In this document: one piece after another, positions 52,882 through 62,458 of the stretch
Layout: every line of letters begins with the position of its first letter
Position numbering within the stretch: the stretch's first letter is position 1
Assembly: GCF_003473545.1 (NCBI RefSeq)
Contig: NZ_QUCM01000006.1
Location: 124,001-188,000, forward strand
Length of the DNA: 64,000 nt
Direction of reading: 5' to 3'
DNA from: Clostridium sp. AM22-11AC
GTDB taxonomy: Bacteria > Bacillota > Clostridia > Lachnospirales > Lachnospiraceae
Made by a program: the position numbers and the translations under genes
Notes under the pieces: generated by a model
The model's database searches: none
The model's input: the letters and a program-made list of their open reading frames with translations, nothing else
Told to the model about the DNA's origin: nothing

Positions 52882-52911
52882 TAGAATGTGTTATCAGCAG
52901 GCAAATTATAC
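52882..52911 (-). promoter_or_regulatory. Sigma-G-like promoter of spoVAD-spoVAE
   Basis: GTATA (52907-52911), 18-nt spacer, CATTCTA (52882-52888) on the minus strand, matching the forespore pattern GnATR-N18-CATnnTA. This is where a forespore promoter for spoVA genes is expected. Confidence 0.65.
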
Positions 52912-52952
52912 AGATCAAAATCCGGGAAAAGCGAGCACGCACATCATTGGCA

Positions 52953-53002
52953 CAAAAAAAGACCGGAACAAAGTATTATTTCTAATACTCCATTCCGGTC
53001 TC
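52953..53002 (-). terminator. Terminator of the iron-cluster ATPase gene
   Basis: Minus-strand AGACCGGAA-AGTATTA pairs with TAATACT-TTCCGGTCT, followed by TTTTTTT. Confidence 0.92.
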
Positions 53003-53023
53003 TGCCAGACAGATCTTTATTTA

Positions 53024-55141
53024 TTAAGCCTCTGCCTCTTCATATTCTTTTCTTTTTTCCTGTTCATTTAACAGGTTGGTCATACTCTTTAAGCTGATGC
53101 CCAGTGTAGATGTATTGTGCAGCAGCGCAGAGGTAGCAGGTGCGATCACACCGGCAACACCTAAAAGGATCAGTCCCAGGTTAAATCCGATCACAAAGCG
53201 GTAGTTTCCATGGATACGCTTCATTAAACCATTGCTGATCGCCTTTAATGTTACCAGCTGGTACAGATTTTCCTCAGAAATGGTAATATCTGCGATCTCT
53301 CTTGCGATCTCAGCGCCTTCACTGATGGCGATACCTACGTCAGCAGCAGAAAGTGCAGGTGAGTCATTAATTCCGTCACCGATCATAATGACCTTGTGAC
53401 CTAAAGCCTTTTCGCGCTCTACAAAGCCAGCCTTGTCTTCCGGAAGTACCTCGGAGAAGTACTGGTCAACGCCAACTTTTTCAGCAATGGCTCTTGCGGT
53501 TCTCTCGCTGTCGCCGGTCATCATAACAATATTCTTGATACCAAGGCTTCTTAATGCATCAATGGTATCCTTTGCCTCATCACGAAGAGGATCCTCAATA
53601 AGGATAACAGCTGCCAGCTTTCCGCCGATCGCCATATACAGATGAGAATAATATGGAGGCAGTTCATCAAATGCCTGTTTATGCTCATCCGGGATGATAC
53701 ACTGCTCATCATCAAATACAAAGTGATGGCTTCCGATAACAACACGCTCGCCATTTACATAAGTTGCAATACCGTGAGCTACGATATAGTCAACTTTGGA
53801 ATGCATTTCTTCATGGACAAGTTTTCTGTTTACTGCTTCTTTTACAACTGCATTTGCCATGGAGTGAGGGAAATGTTCCTCAAGGCAGGCAGCAATTCTT
53901 AAGATCTCATTCTTGGTCATATCATTGAACACAACAATATCAGCCAGTACCGGCTCTGCCTTTGTAAGAGTACCGGTCTTGTCAAATACGATGGTGTGCG
54001 CCTCAGATACAGCCTCTAAGAACTTTCCGCCCTTAACAGTAATGTGATGGCTGTTTGCCTCACGCATAGCGGAAAGAACAGATAATGGCATTGCAAGCTT
54101 TAATGCACAGGAGAAGTCTACCATCAGGATAGACAGTGCCTTTGTAGAGTTGCGGGTCAGCAGCCATGTAAGAGCAGTACCGCCAAGGCTCCACGGAACT
54201 AAGGCATCTGCCAGGCTTGCAGCCTTTCCTTCTACAGAAGATTTTAACTTTTCAGAGTCTTCGATCATCTGTACAATGCGCTCGAAACGGGTGGAACCAG
54301 CTGCATGTTTTACCTTAAGAGTGATCTCTCCCTCTTCTACGGCTGTTCCTGCGTATACATAAGAGCCGGCTTCCTTCTTTACAGGAACGGACTCACCGGT
54401 CATGGAAGCCTGGTTTACCATAGCTTCACCGGTTACAACTTCACCGTCTAACGGGATCACATTTCCAACATGAACGGTTACCAGATCGCCCTCTTTAATA
54501 TTGGATACAGGAACTAATACTTCTGTGCCATCTACATTCTGCCATACCTTCTCGATATTTAAGGACATGCTTCTTGCCAGATCGCCAACAGACTTCTTGT
54601 GGGTCCATTCCTCTAACAGCTCGCCAATTCCCAGTAAGAACATAACAGAACCGGCTGTATTAAAGTCACTTCTTATAATAGAAACGGTAATAGCAGTTGC
54701 ATCCAGAACTTCTACTTCCAGTTTGCCCTTTAAGAGACAACGGATACCCTTAAATACATAACGGATGGCTTTTGCTGTGGTATAAACTGCTCTTAGCCAG
54801 AATGGGAAACAGGTCTTTGTAACCATACGTACAGCTACATGCTTAAACAGCTTTTCCTGGTACTCTCTGTTTAATTCACGTCCGCTGTTTACCGGTACGA
54901 TCTCCTCTAATTCCTCATTATCATAAGAAAAGGTCCTGACTCCTTCCAGGATCTCCACTCTGTCACCTTTATAAACAATAACTGCGTCTGCGGTTCTTTC
55001 ATATACCTTCGCATTCAGTACTCCCGGAAGTGTTTCCAGATAGTACTGAAGCAGATCCGCCTGGCGCATGCTCATAACGCCTCTCTGAAATACATGGATA
55101 CGGACTCTTCCGTTAATCTCATGTTTAATAGAAAATTTCAT
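53024..55141 (-). CDS. P1B-6-type metal ATPase, FezB-like
   Basis: A 705-residue heavy-metal P-type ATPase. An N-terminal degenerate HMA-like domain (~1-70) carries GRVRIH instead of CxxC. The transmembrane metal motif is SCA (DFSCALKLAMP) instead of CPC. Phosphorylated Asp is in VFDKTGTLT, actuator TGE in SMTGESVPV, the P1B His in HFPHSMANAVV, and hinge GDGINDSPALSAADVGIA. SCA defines the P1B-6 group, to which the ferrosome ATPase FezB belongs. It follows a FeoA-like gene and a DUF6110 gene, so iron (Fe2+) transport is the likely job. AGGGAG lies 10 nt before the ATG. Confidence 0.88.
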   Translation of the reverse strand: MKFSIKHEINGRVRIHVFQRGVMSMRQADLLQYYLETLPGVLNAKVYERTADAVIVYKGDRVEILEGVRTFSYDNEELEEIVPVNSGRELNREYQEKLFKHVAVRMVTKTCFPFWLRAVYTTAKAIRYVFKGIRCLLKGKLEVEVLDATAITVSIIRSDFNTAGSVMFLLGIGELLEEWTHKKSVGDLARSMSLNIEKVWQNVDGTEVLVPVSNIKEGDLVTVHVGNVIPLDGEVVTGEAMVNQASMTGESVPVKKEAGSYVYAGTAVEEGEITLKVKHAAGSTRFERIVQMIEDSEKLKSSVEGKAASLADALVPWSLGGTALTWLLTRNSTKALSILMVDFSCALKLAMPLSVLSAMREANSHHITVKGGKFLEAVSEAHTIVFDKTGTLTKAEPVLADIVVFNDMTKNEILRIAACLEEHFPHSMANAVVKEAVNRKLVHEEMHSKVDYIVAHGIATYVNGERVVIGSHHFVFDDEQCIIPDEHKQAFDELPPYYSHLYMAIGGKLAAVILIEDPLRDEAKDTIDALRSLGIKNIVMMTGDSERTARAIAEKVGVDQYFSEVLPEDKAGFVEREKALGHKVIMIGDGINDSPALSAADVGIAISEGAEIAREIADITISEENLYQLVTLKAISNGLMKRIHGNYRFVIGFNLGLILLGVAGVIAPATSALLHNTSTLGISLKSMTNLLNEQEKRKEYEEAEA

Positions 55142-55208
55142 ACGTATATCGCTCCCTGTAAAAGAAAGCCCGGGAAGTTTTTCTCCCCAGGCCCCGATTA
55201 GTTTTTAA

Positions 55209-55517
55209 TTAAGCCTCAGCGGTTGCTGCTTCTTCTTCATTGAAGGACTCTTCTGCCTGGCTCTCATCCTCGAAAACTTCTTCCTTGTTTCTCTGCTCGT
55301 TGATCTCCTTAGCTTCTGCAAGGATATCTTCTGCATTCTCCTGGATGTTGGTTGCAGTAGTCATAACGCAGTCCTTAGCACGAAGGCCAGCTGCCAGACA
55401 GTTGATGTAGAACTTCTTAGCGTCCTTGCTTCCTAAAACCTTAACACCAGCTGTACCGAACAGTACACCACTTGCGAATAAACCAATCTTCTTTACTTTA
55501 CCGATATCTAACATCAT
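55209..55517 (-). CDS. DUF6110 family small protein (ferrosome-associated candidate)
   Basis: A 102-residue protein. The N-terminus has a hydrophobic segment (IGLFASGVLFGTAGVKVLGS, ~12-31), then KKFYINCLAAGLRAKDCVM, and a long acidic helix with a Glu/Ala-rich tail. It matches the DUF6110 pattern I associate with clostridial metal ATPase loci. Its hydrophobic-then-acidic layout would suit a membrane-associated scaffold of an iron granule, but that role is inference. AAGGAGG lies 8 nt before the ATG. The ATPase gene follows after 67 nt. Confidence 0.75.
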   Translation of the reverse strand: MMLDIGKVKKIGLFASGVLFGTAGVKVLGSKDAKKFYINCLAAGLRAKDCVMTTATNIQENAEDILAEAKEINEQRNKEEVFEDESQAEESFNEEEAATAEA

Positions 55518-55665
55518 ATTTTTATCCTCCTTAATTATCAGGTGTTTTTATAATTTATTTTTTTCATTTGATACTCTAACAAATCAACCCACAGTTAGTC
55601 AATTCCAACATTTCTCAATAACTTACATTTTTTGTCCTGTCTTTTACCTCTTCTTTACATGAATT

Positions 55666-55878
55666 TTATACCTTTATCCTAAAAGCAATCTCTCTTCCTA
55701 CCGCTACTTTCTCCTTTTCAGTTCCAATGATCAGATCCCCCATACAGTTTTGTATGACCCGGATCCGGCTCCCTTCTGTAATACTATGTTTTTCCATCCA
55801 TTCTGCTATCCTTGCGCCTGTCACCATCCATTTAACGGTACAGCTCTCTCCAGGCTTTATTTCTGTTAATGCCTGCAT
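55666..55878 (-). CDS. FeoA-domain protein
   Basis: A 70-residue SH3-like FeoA domain: TEIKPGESCTVKWM at the start, EGSRIRVIQNCMGDLIIG in the middle and VAVGREIAFRIKV at the end. FeoA domains assist iron transport or regulate it. FeoB is not adjacent. AGGGGG lies 7 nt upstream of the ATG. It heads the FeoA - DUF6110 - P1B-6 ATPase unit, behind a promoter with palindromic candidate operators. Confidence 0.88.
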   Translation of the reverse strand: MQALTEIKPGESCTVKWMVTGARIAEWMEKHSITEGSRIRVIQNCMGDLIIGTEKEKVAVGREIAFRIKV

Positions 55879-55900
55879 ATATATGCCCCCTAAATCAATT

Positions 55901-55940
55901 AATATTGACTAACTTAAGTTATTCATAACTAATATTGTCA
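55901..55940. promoter_or_regulatory. Candidate iron-repressor operator region
   Basis: Overlapping palindromes TAACTTAAGTTA (55910-55921) and AGTTAT-tc-ATAACT (55917-55930) lie between the promoter and the FeoA gene. AATATTG recurs at 55901, 55931 and 55962, about 30 bp apart. The sequence resembles a DtxR-type site more than a Fur box; regulator unknown. Confidence 0.5.
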
Positions 55941-55964
55941 GTTAATTTCCTTTGTTGTACCAAT

Positions 55965-55994
55965 ATTGTATTCCCATATCAGCCGGTTAGTCAA
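55965..55994 (-). promoter_or_regulatory. Promoter of the iron cluster
   Basis: TTGACT (55989-55994), 18-nt spacer, TACAAT (55965-55970) on the minus strand, giving an 80-nt leader that contains the palindromes. Confidence 0.65.
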
Positions 55995-56079
55995 TTATAA
56001 ATTACTTCTATTTTTCACAAAATAAGTGTAAAATATAAATCAGTGCATTGAAAAATACTACCCAGGAGGATATATACAA

Positions 56080-56802
56080 ATGAAAAAACCGATCATCGGC
56101 ATCCTTGGTGCCCATATGTCAAATAACGGCGGCCCGGCTCCGGTGCCTGCTGACTATGTAAATCATGCTTACTGTGCAGGTGTGGAAAATGCAGGAGGCA
56201 TCCCCATTCTTCTGCCTGTTTTAAAAGATCCGGCAGATATGGATCCGGTTCTTGCCATGTGTGACGGACTTCTGATCCCAGGCGGAGTAGATGTGGATCC
56301 ACGTTTTTACAGCGAAGATCCATCTCCCCTTTTAGGTTCTTTGGACTCTGCCATGGACCGTTTCTGGATTCATGCTGCAAACTATGCCTTAGAGCATAAA
56401 ATGCCGGTCCTTGGCATCTGCCGTGGACTGCAGCTTGTAAACGTAGCTTTTGGTGGCAGTCTTTATCAGGATCTTTCCTATAAGAACCAGGACCATATGC
56501 TCCATTCCCAGAAACAGAACCGCGATTATCTGATCCATCAGGTTACCATGGATGCTGACAGCCATTTAGCTTCTATTTTAGGTGCAGAACCGGTGTATAC
56601 CAACACCATGCATCACCAGTGCGTAAAAGAACCTGGAAAAGGTCTGAAGATTACCGCCCATACAGCTGATGGAATTCCCGAAGCAATGGAAACAGATGGC
56701 GGACAGTTTATCCTGGTGCAGTGGCATCCGGAAGAGCTTCAGGACAGCGAACCAAGAATGCGTGGCTTATTTAAAAATCTAATAGAAAAAGCCAGCAAAT
56801 AA
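56080..56802 (+). CDS. Class I glutamine-amidotransferase-like hydrolase (peptidase C26)
   Basis: A 240-residue member of the PuuD family that splits gamma-glutamyl bonds such as gamma-glutamyl-GABA. The nucleophile Cys is in PVLGICRGLQLVNVAFGG and the His-Glu in QWHPEELQ. AGGAGG lies about 10 nt before the ATG. It stands alone, so the true substrate is uncertain. A bidirectional terminator follows. Confidence 0.93.
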   Translation: MKKPIIGILGAHMSNNGGPAPVPADYVNHAYCAGVENAGGIPILLPVLKDPADMDPVLAMCDGLLIPGGVDVDPRFYSEDPSPLLGSLDSAMDRFWIHAANYALEHKMPVLGICRGLQLVNVAFGGSLYQDLSYKNQDHMLHSQKQNRDYLIHQVTMDADSHLASILGAEPVYTNTMHHQCVKEPGKGLKITAHTADGIPEAMETDGGQFILVQWHPEELQDSEPRMRGLFKNLIEKASK

Positions 56803-56841
56803 ATATGGCTGCGCTGAATGCGTATTGTGAACATATAAACT

Positions 56842-56901
56842 AAAAGCAGCATACCTAGTCTTATGGATCTTTCCTAAGATTAACAGGTACGCTGCTTTTT
56901 T
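56842..56901. terminator. Bidirectional terminator
   Basis: AAAAGCAGC pairs with GCTGCTTTTTT with inner TACC/GGTA and TCTTA/TAAGA helices. Serves the C26 gene and the convergent AEC gene. Confidence 0.85.
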
Positions 56902-56917
56902 CACGTTCCATATCCAA

Positions 56918-57829
56918 TTATACTAAAAACAGACACCATACAGGTACTGTTACCAGTGAAAGCAGTGTGGAAGACACTACGCACCGGGTAGCAAATTTCT
57001 CATCCTTTTTATATTTGGACGCTATGATCGCTGTTGTGCTGGCTGCAGGCATTGCCGCTAAAACTACAGATACACCTGTTACCAGATCATCTAAACCAGC
57101 CAGTTTGCATCCAACATACACCAGAAGGGGTATGAATACCAGACGGATAAATGCATAGTAGATAGTATCACGATCTACCAGTTCCTTCATTTTTACCCTG
57201 GATAAGATCACGCCCACCAGTGCCATTGCAAGAAATGTATTTGCACCGGCAATATTTTTTATGGTCACGTTCAGTACTTCCGGCAGCTGTATCTGTGTTA
57301 CCATCAGGAAAAATCCGATAAATACAGACAGGATGCATGGATGTGTGGCTACTTTTTTAAAGAGCGTTTTCTTATCCGGTGCCTCTGTAAAATAAGTAAG
57401 ACCTACAGACCACATAAAAATACGCTGTGGGATCACATAAATGGACGCATACATCATTCCCATCTGTCCGAAAATCCCTTCCGCGATAGGATTTCCCAGA
57501 ATTCCCGCATTGGAACAGATGGTGGCATACTGCAGCACTTTCTTTTTGCTGTCTCCATAGTGATTATAAAGAAACATTCCAAGAACAGAGCTTCCTGTCT
57601 GTATTACGATCCCCGCAATAGCAATGGTCATACAGGCAATCAGGATCTGGTGGTTAAACTCGATCTGAAAGGATTTGATAATACTTCCGGGAAGAGTAAC
57701 ATAGATCACCAGATCAGTCAGCAGATTTTTGCCTGTGCCATCTGCCAGTCCCTTCTTCCCGAAAATATACCCGATGAGCAAAAGCAGAAACAGCATTCCC
57801 TGTGTCTGAAATAAGCCGGAAAAACTCAT
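56918..57829 (-). CDS. AEC-family (auxin efflux carrier-like) transporter
   Basis: A 303-residue membrane protein with about ten helices. N-terminal VIYVTLPGSIIKSF, middle ICSNAGILGNPIAEGIFG and C-terminal VLAAMPAASTTAIIASKYKK match AEC transporters, which in bacteria carry malate and other organic anions. Substrate unknown. GAGGTAG lies about 6 nt before the ATG. Confidence 0.92.
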   Translation of the reverse strand: MSFSGLFQTQGMLFLLLLIGYIFGKKGLADGTGKNLLTDLVIYVTLPGSIIKSFQIEFNHQILIACMTIAIAGIVIQTGSSVLGMFLYNHYGDSKKKVLQYATICSNAGILGNPIAEGIFGQMGMMYASIYVIPQRIFMWSVGLTYFTEAPDKKTLFKKVATHPCILSVFIGFFLMVTQIQLPEVLNVTIKNIAGANTFLAMALVGVILSRVKMKELVDRDTIYYAFIRLVFIPLLVYVGCKLAGLDDLVTGVSVVLAAMPAASTTAIIASKYKKDEKFATRCVVSSTLLSLVTVPVWCLFLV

Positions 57830-57885
57830 AAGAACTACCTCAACTTTTATCTTTTGTCTGCTGGCTTTCAGCCAGTCCGGCTTTT

Positions 57886-57915
57886 ATTCTAGCACACTCT
57901 TTATCTGTAAAACAA
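57886..57915 (-). promoter_or_regulatory. Promoter of the AEC transporter gene
   Basis: TTGTTT (57910-57915), 18-nt spacer ending TGC, TAGAAT (57886-57891) on the minus strand. Confidence 0.55.
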
Positions 57916-57959
57916 GTACCTATCTGTATCAGTTCGTTTATATACTGTTTCGGCTGTAT

Positions 57960-59309
<1,350 letters not shown>

Positions 59310-59355
59310 TTAGCCATGATCATTTCACATTAGTTAGTCATTTCTAACCGTTAAT

Positions 59356-59384
59356 ATTTTAGCATAGTTGGGTGGCAAACGCAA
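59356..59384 (-). promoter_or_regulatory. Promoter of eno
   Basis: TTGCGT (59379-59384), 17-nt spacer ending TGC, TAAAAT (59356-59361): extended -10 on the minus strand, about 100 nt before eno. Confidence 0.65.
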
Positions 59385-59412
59385 TGTGGCTTATAGGGAA
59401 GTTTTTTCAAGT

Positions 59413-59505
59413 AGAAGTGAGGCCGCGCCCTGACGGGCGCAGATGGGCAAAGCCCTGGGGAGCCGAGCGAGAACCAGGGTAGTCCCCAAGAGGCTGAAGT
59501 GGCCA
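59413..59505. other. GC-rich stem-loop island upstream of eno
   Basis: This ~93-bp strip is much richer in G+C than its surroundings. It holds GCGCCC-tgac-GGGCGC (59425-59440), GGGC-aaa-GCCC (59445-59455) and CCCTGG...CCAGGG (59453-59479), which partly compete. GAAGTG occurs near both ends. No ORF. It may be a palindromic repeat or small RNA; no second copy is in the window. Confidence 0.55.
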
Positions 59506-59520
59506 TGCGCATTTACATAC

Positions 59521-59560
59521 AAAAACAGGGCCTCCTATTTATAGAATGCCCTGCTTTTTT
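59521..59560. terminator. Terminator of the M18 peptidase gene
   Basis: CAGGGC (59526-59531) pairs with GCCCTG (59548-59553); T-runs lie on both sides. It lies just after the minus-strand peptidase gene, ahead of the eno promoter. Confidence 0.8.
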
Positions 59561-59602
59561 GAATTTATTCTATTTTACCTTTCCCAACAGAGGAGTTGTC
59601 TC

Positions 59603-60931
59603 TTACTCACCCAGACTATAATTTCCATTTCCCTCAGCTACAATACAGCTGTTGAAAAATTCGGTTGCTGCCTTGATAAGATAGCAGGTATCTTTCACGC
59701 CTGCCGTCTCATAAGGAGAATGCATTGCAAACTGAGGAAGTCCAATGTCTACGGTATTTAAGGAAACATGGGCATTGGAGATATTTCCCAATGTGGAACC
59801 GCCTGCAATGTCAGAACGGTTGGTGAAGGTCTGTACCGGAACCTGTACTTTCTTGCATAATGCTTTGAAAACAGCTGCGGATACAGCATCGGTGGTGTAC
59901 TTCTGGTTTGCGTTGTATTTAATTACAATACCTTCGTTAATAGCCGGACGGTTGGTTAGGTCTGCTACATCTGCGTGGTTTGGATGTACTGCATGAGCGT
60001 TGTCTGCAGAGATCATAAAGCTGGAAGCAACTGCCATAAGATACTGCTCTCTGGTACGTCCTAAACTGTCGTTGATCCGCTCTAAAACATCCTTTAAGAA
60101 AGTAGAGTCTGCGCCCTGCTTGGTACCGCTTCCTACTTCTTCGTTGTCAAAGATAGCTGCTACAGAAATACTGGAGCTGTTTTCTCCTTCGATCACTGCT
60201 TTTACGGAAGAGAAGGCACACTGAAGGTCATCCAGTCTTCCACAGGAAAGGAAGGTCTCATCTGCGCCCCAGATAGTTCCTGGCTGACGGTTGTATAAGA
60301 ACAGATCATGTCCTAAAATATCCTCTTCTTTTACACCTGCAGCTTCTGCGATCAGAGACATGAAGGTTCCCTTTGCTTCCAGACTGCCAAATACAGGAAG
60401 CATATCCTTCTGTGCATTGTAAGCATAGCCGTCATTTACCTGACGGTTCATATGGATGGCCAGATTTGGGATCATCACCAGATCACGGTCTACATTTACC
60501 AGCTTGGATACCAGACGGCTTCCCTCAGAAACTACCAGTCTTCCGGCAATGGATAATGGTCTGTCAAACCATGGTGCGCAGATCATGCCGCCGTATTTTT
60601 CTACATTTAACTTGATGCAGTGAGCTGCTTCCATCTCCGGATTTTCCTTGATCTTAAAGGTTGGGGAATCGCTGTGGCTTGCTATGATCTGAAAGCCCTT
60701 AAAATCTTTTCCCGGTACCTTAAATGCGATCACAGAAGACTGATTGCGGGTCACAAAATAACGGCCGCCAGCCTCAAGTTTCCAACTTTCTTCCTCTTTC
60801 ACCTCTGTAAAACCGGCTGCTGTAAGCATATCTACTACATTTTTCACTGCATGGAAGCAGGAAGGGCTGTTCTGTAAAAATGTAAGCAGTTCCTTTGCTG
60901 TTTCGTTGTAGTTTTCTCTTGTTAATTCCAT
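59603..60931 (-). CDS. M18 family aminopeptidase
   Basis: A 442-residue metallo-aminopeptidase of the aspartyl-aminopeptidase (M18) family. Zinc ligands are visible as His in [10 protein letters not shown], Asp in CGRLDDLQ, Glu in [10 protein letters not shown], Asp in [10 protein letters not shown] and His in [12 protein letters not shown]. Cytoplasmic peptide turnover is the expected role. The ATG has AAGGAG 15 nt upstream, a long spacing, so translation may be modest. Confidence 0.95.
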   Translation of the reverse strand: MELTRENYNETAKELLTFLQNSPSCFHAVKNVVDMLTAAGFTEVKEEESWKLEAGGRYFVTRNQSSVIAFKVPGKDFKGFQIIASHSDSPTFKIKENPEMEAAHCIKLNVEKYGGMICAPWFDRPLSIAGRLVVSEGSRLVSKLVNVDRDLVMIPNLAIHMNRQVNDGYAYNAQKDMLPVFGSLEAKGTFMSLIAEAAGVKEEDILGHDLFLYNRQPGTIWGADETFLSCGRLDDLQCAFSSVKAVIEGENSSSISVAAIFDNEEVGSGTKQGADSTFLKDVLERINDSLGRTREQYLMAVASSFMISADNAHAVHPNHADVADLTNRPAINEGIVIKYNANQKYTTDAVSAAVFKALCKKVQVPVQTFTNRSDIAGGSTLGNISNAHVSLNTVDIGLPQFAMHSPYETAGVKDTCYLIKAATEFFNSCIVAEGNGNYSLGE

Positions 60932-61025
60932 AATGATAAATAACTTCTCCTTATAATACTATCATATTTCCTAAATATCGCGTTTAGAAACCACGCCTGC
61001 AAAAGCAGACGGATATTTATTCTGC

Positions 61026-62456
61026 TTACTTTTCTTTCATATATGCTACTGCCTTAGAAAGTCCCATACTGTTGGACCCCTTAAACAGCAGGCAGTCCCC
61101 GAAAGCTACATGGTCATCCAACCATTGTTCCAGTTCTTCCAGGCTTTTTACTTCTGTCAGAGGAATATCTCCACCGGCTGCCTTTAAACCGGCACCGATC
61201 TCTTTTGCCAGTTCACCATATAAAACTACCTGATCTGCAGGATGCTCTTTTAAGAAAGCACCTACCTCCTGATGGAATTTTACAGTATCCGGTCCTAATT
61301 CCTTCATATCTGCAAGAACAGCGATCCGCTTTCCTTCACATGGCAAAGAGCCAAGTACTTCGATCCCCGCTTTCATGGAAACCGGGCTTGCGTTATAACT
61401 GTCATCGATCACAGTGACACCATTCAGATGTACGATCTGCTGACGTCCCTTAAAGCCTTCAAAACGGCACAGCGGTTCTGCTGCCATTTCCATGGAAATA
61501 CCGTATTCTCCTGCTACTGCCAGAGCTGCCAGGGCATTCTGTACCATATGAACACCCATGACCTGAAGACGCAGCTGTACTTTTTCATCTCCATGAACTG
61601 CTGTAAATACAGGATAACCTTCTTCTAAGTGCAGGTCTTCGCCTCTGTAATCGCAGCCTTCAGAAAGTCCGTACAGAACCTTTTTTCTGCCGCCTTCCGG
61701 AACTACATCTCTAAGAAGGGGATCATCTCCATTTAAGAACAGAGTTCCCTTTTCAGACATTCCATCCTGGATATGCAGTTTCTCTTTTAAAATATTTTCC
61801 TGAGAGCCTAACTGTTCAATATGGGCTACTCCAATATTGGTCATAACCGCACAGTTTACCTGGGCTACATTTGCAATACGGGTCATTTCTCCCGGCTCAC
61901 TCATTCCCAGCTCGATCACGCCGATCTCTGCATTTTCCGGAATTTCCGCAACAGTAATAGGAACACCTACCTGGCTGTTGCTGTTTCCAGGTGTTTTGTA
62001 TACAAGGAAACCTGCACTTAAAGCAGCCGCTACCATTTCACGGGTCGTTGTCTTTCCTACGCTTCCGGTAATGCCAACTAACGGGATCGGATTGTTTCTT
62101 CTGCAATAAGCTCCAAAATCCTGAAGTGCTTTTCTGGTATCAGGAACGCAGATCCAGGCAGCTGCCTTTGCAGCTGTCTCTTTTTCTTTGTCACCTTTAC
62201 ACTGGGTAAGAATGGCTTCCTGTACTTCCTCTTCGGTTTTATGACGGCTGGTAAATACAACGGTTGCGCCATTTCCGATGGCCATGCAGATATAATCATG
62301 TCCGTCTGCCCGCTCGCCGATAATAGGGACAAACAGGTCATTTCCTGCCATTTTTCTGGAATCCAGGCTGATATGCTCTGCTACCGGCTCATTTCCCTCA
62401 TGGGCCAGAACGCCTCCTGCTGCCTGCGCAAGAGCCTTTGCTGTTATCTTTTTCAT
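61026..62456 (-). CDS. murF: UDP-MurNAc-tripeptide D-Ala-D-Ala ligase
   Basis: A 476-residue ATP-dependent ligase adding D-Ala-D-Ala to the peptidoglycan precursor. The P-loop is GITGSVGKTTTREM; other Mur ligase motifs are NIGVAHIEQLGS and VIDDSYNASPVSM. AGAAGG lies about 8 nt before the ATG. It starts 2 nt after the murE stop, so murE-murF are co-translated. Confidence 0.96.
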   Translation of the reverse strand: MKKITAKALAQAAGGVLAHEGNEPVAEHISLDSRKMAGNDLFVPIIGERADGHDYICMAIGNGATVVFTSRHKTEEEVQEAILTQCKGDKEKETAAKAAAWICVPDTRKALQDFGAYCRRNNPIPLVGITGSVGKTTTREMVAAALSAGFLVYKTPGNSNSQVGVPITVAEIPENAEIGVIELGMSEPGEMTRIANVAQVNCAVMTNIGVAHIEQLGSQENILKEKLHIQDGMSEKGTLFLNGDDPLLRDVVPEGGRKKVLYGLSEGCDYRGEDLHLEEGYPVFTAVHGDEKVQLRLQVMGVHMVQNALAALAVAGEYGISMEMAAEPLCRFEGFKGRQQIVHLNGVTVIDDSYNASPVSMKAGIEVLGSLPCEGKRIAVLADMKELGPDTVKFHQEVGAFLKEHPADQVVLYGELAKEIGAGLKAAGGDIPLTEVKSLEELEQWLDDHVAFGDCLLFKGSNSMGLSKAVAYMKEK

Positions 62457-62458
62457 CT

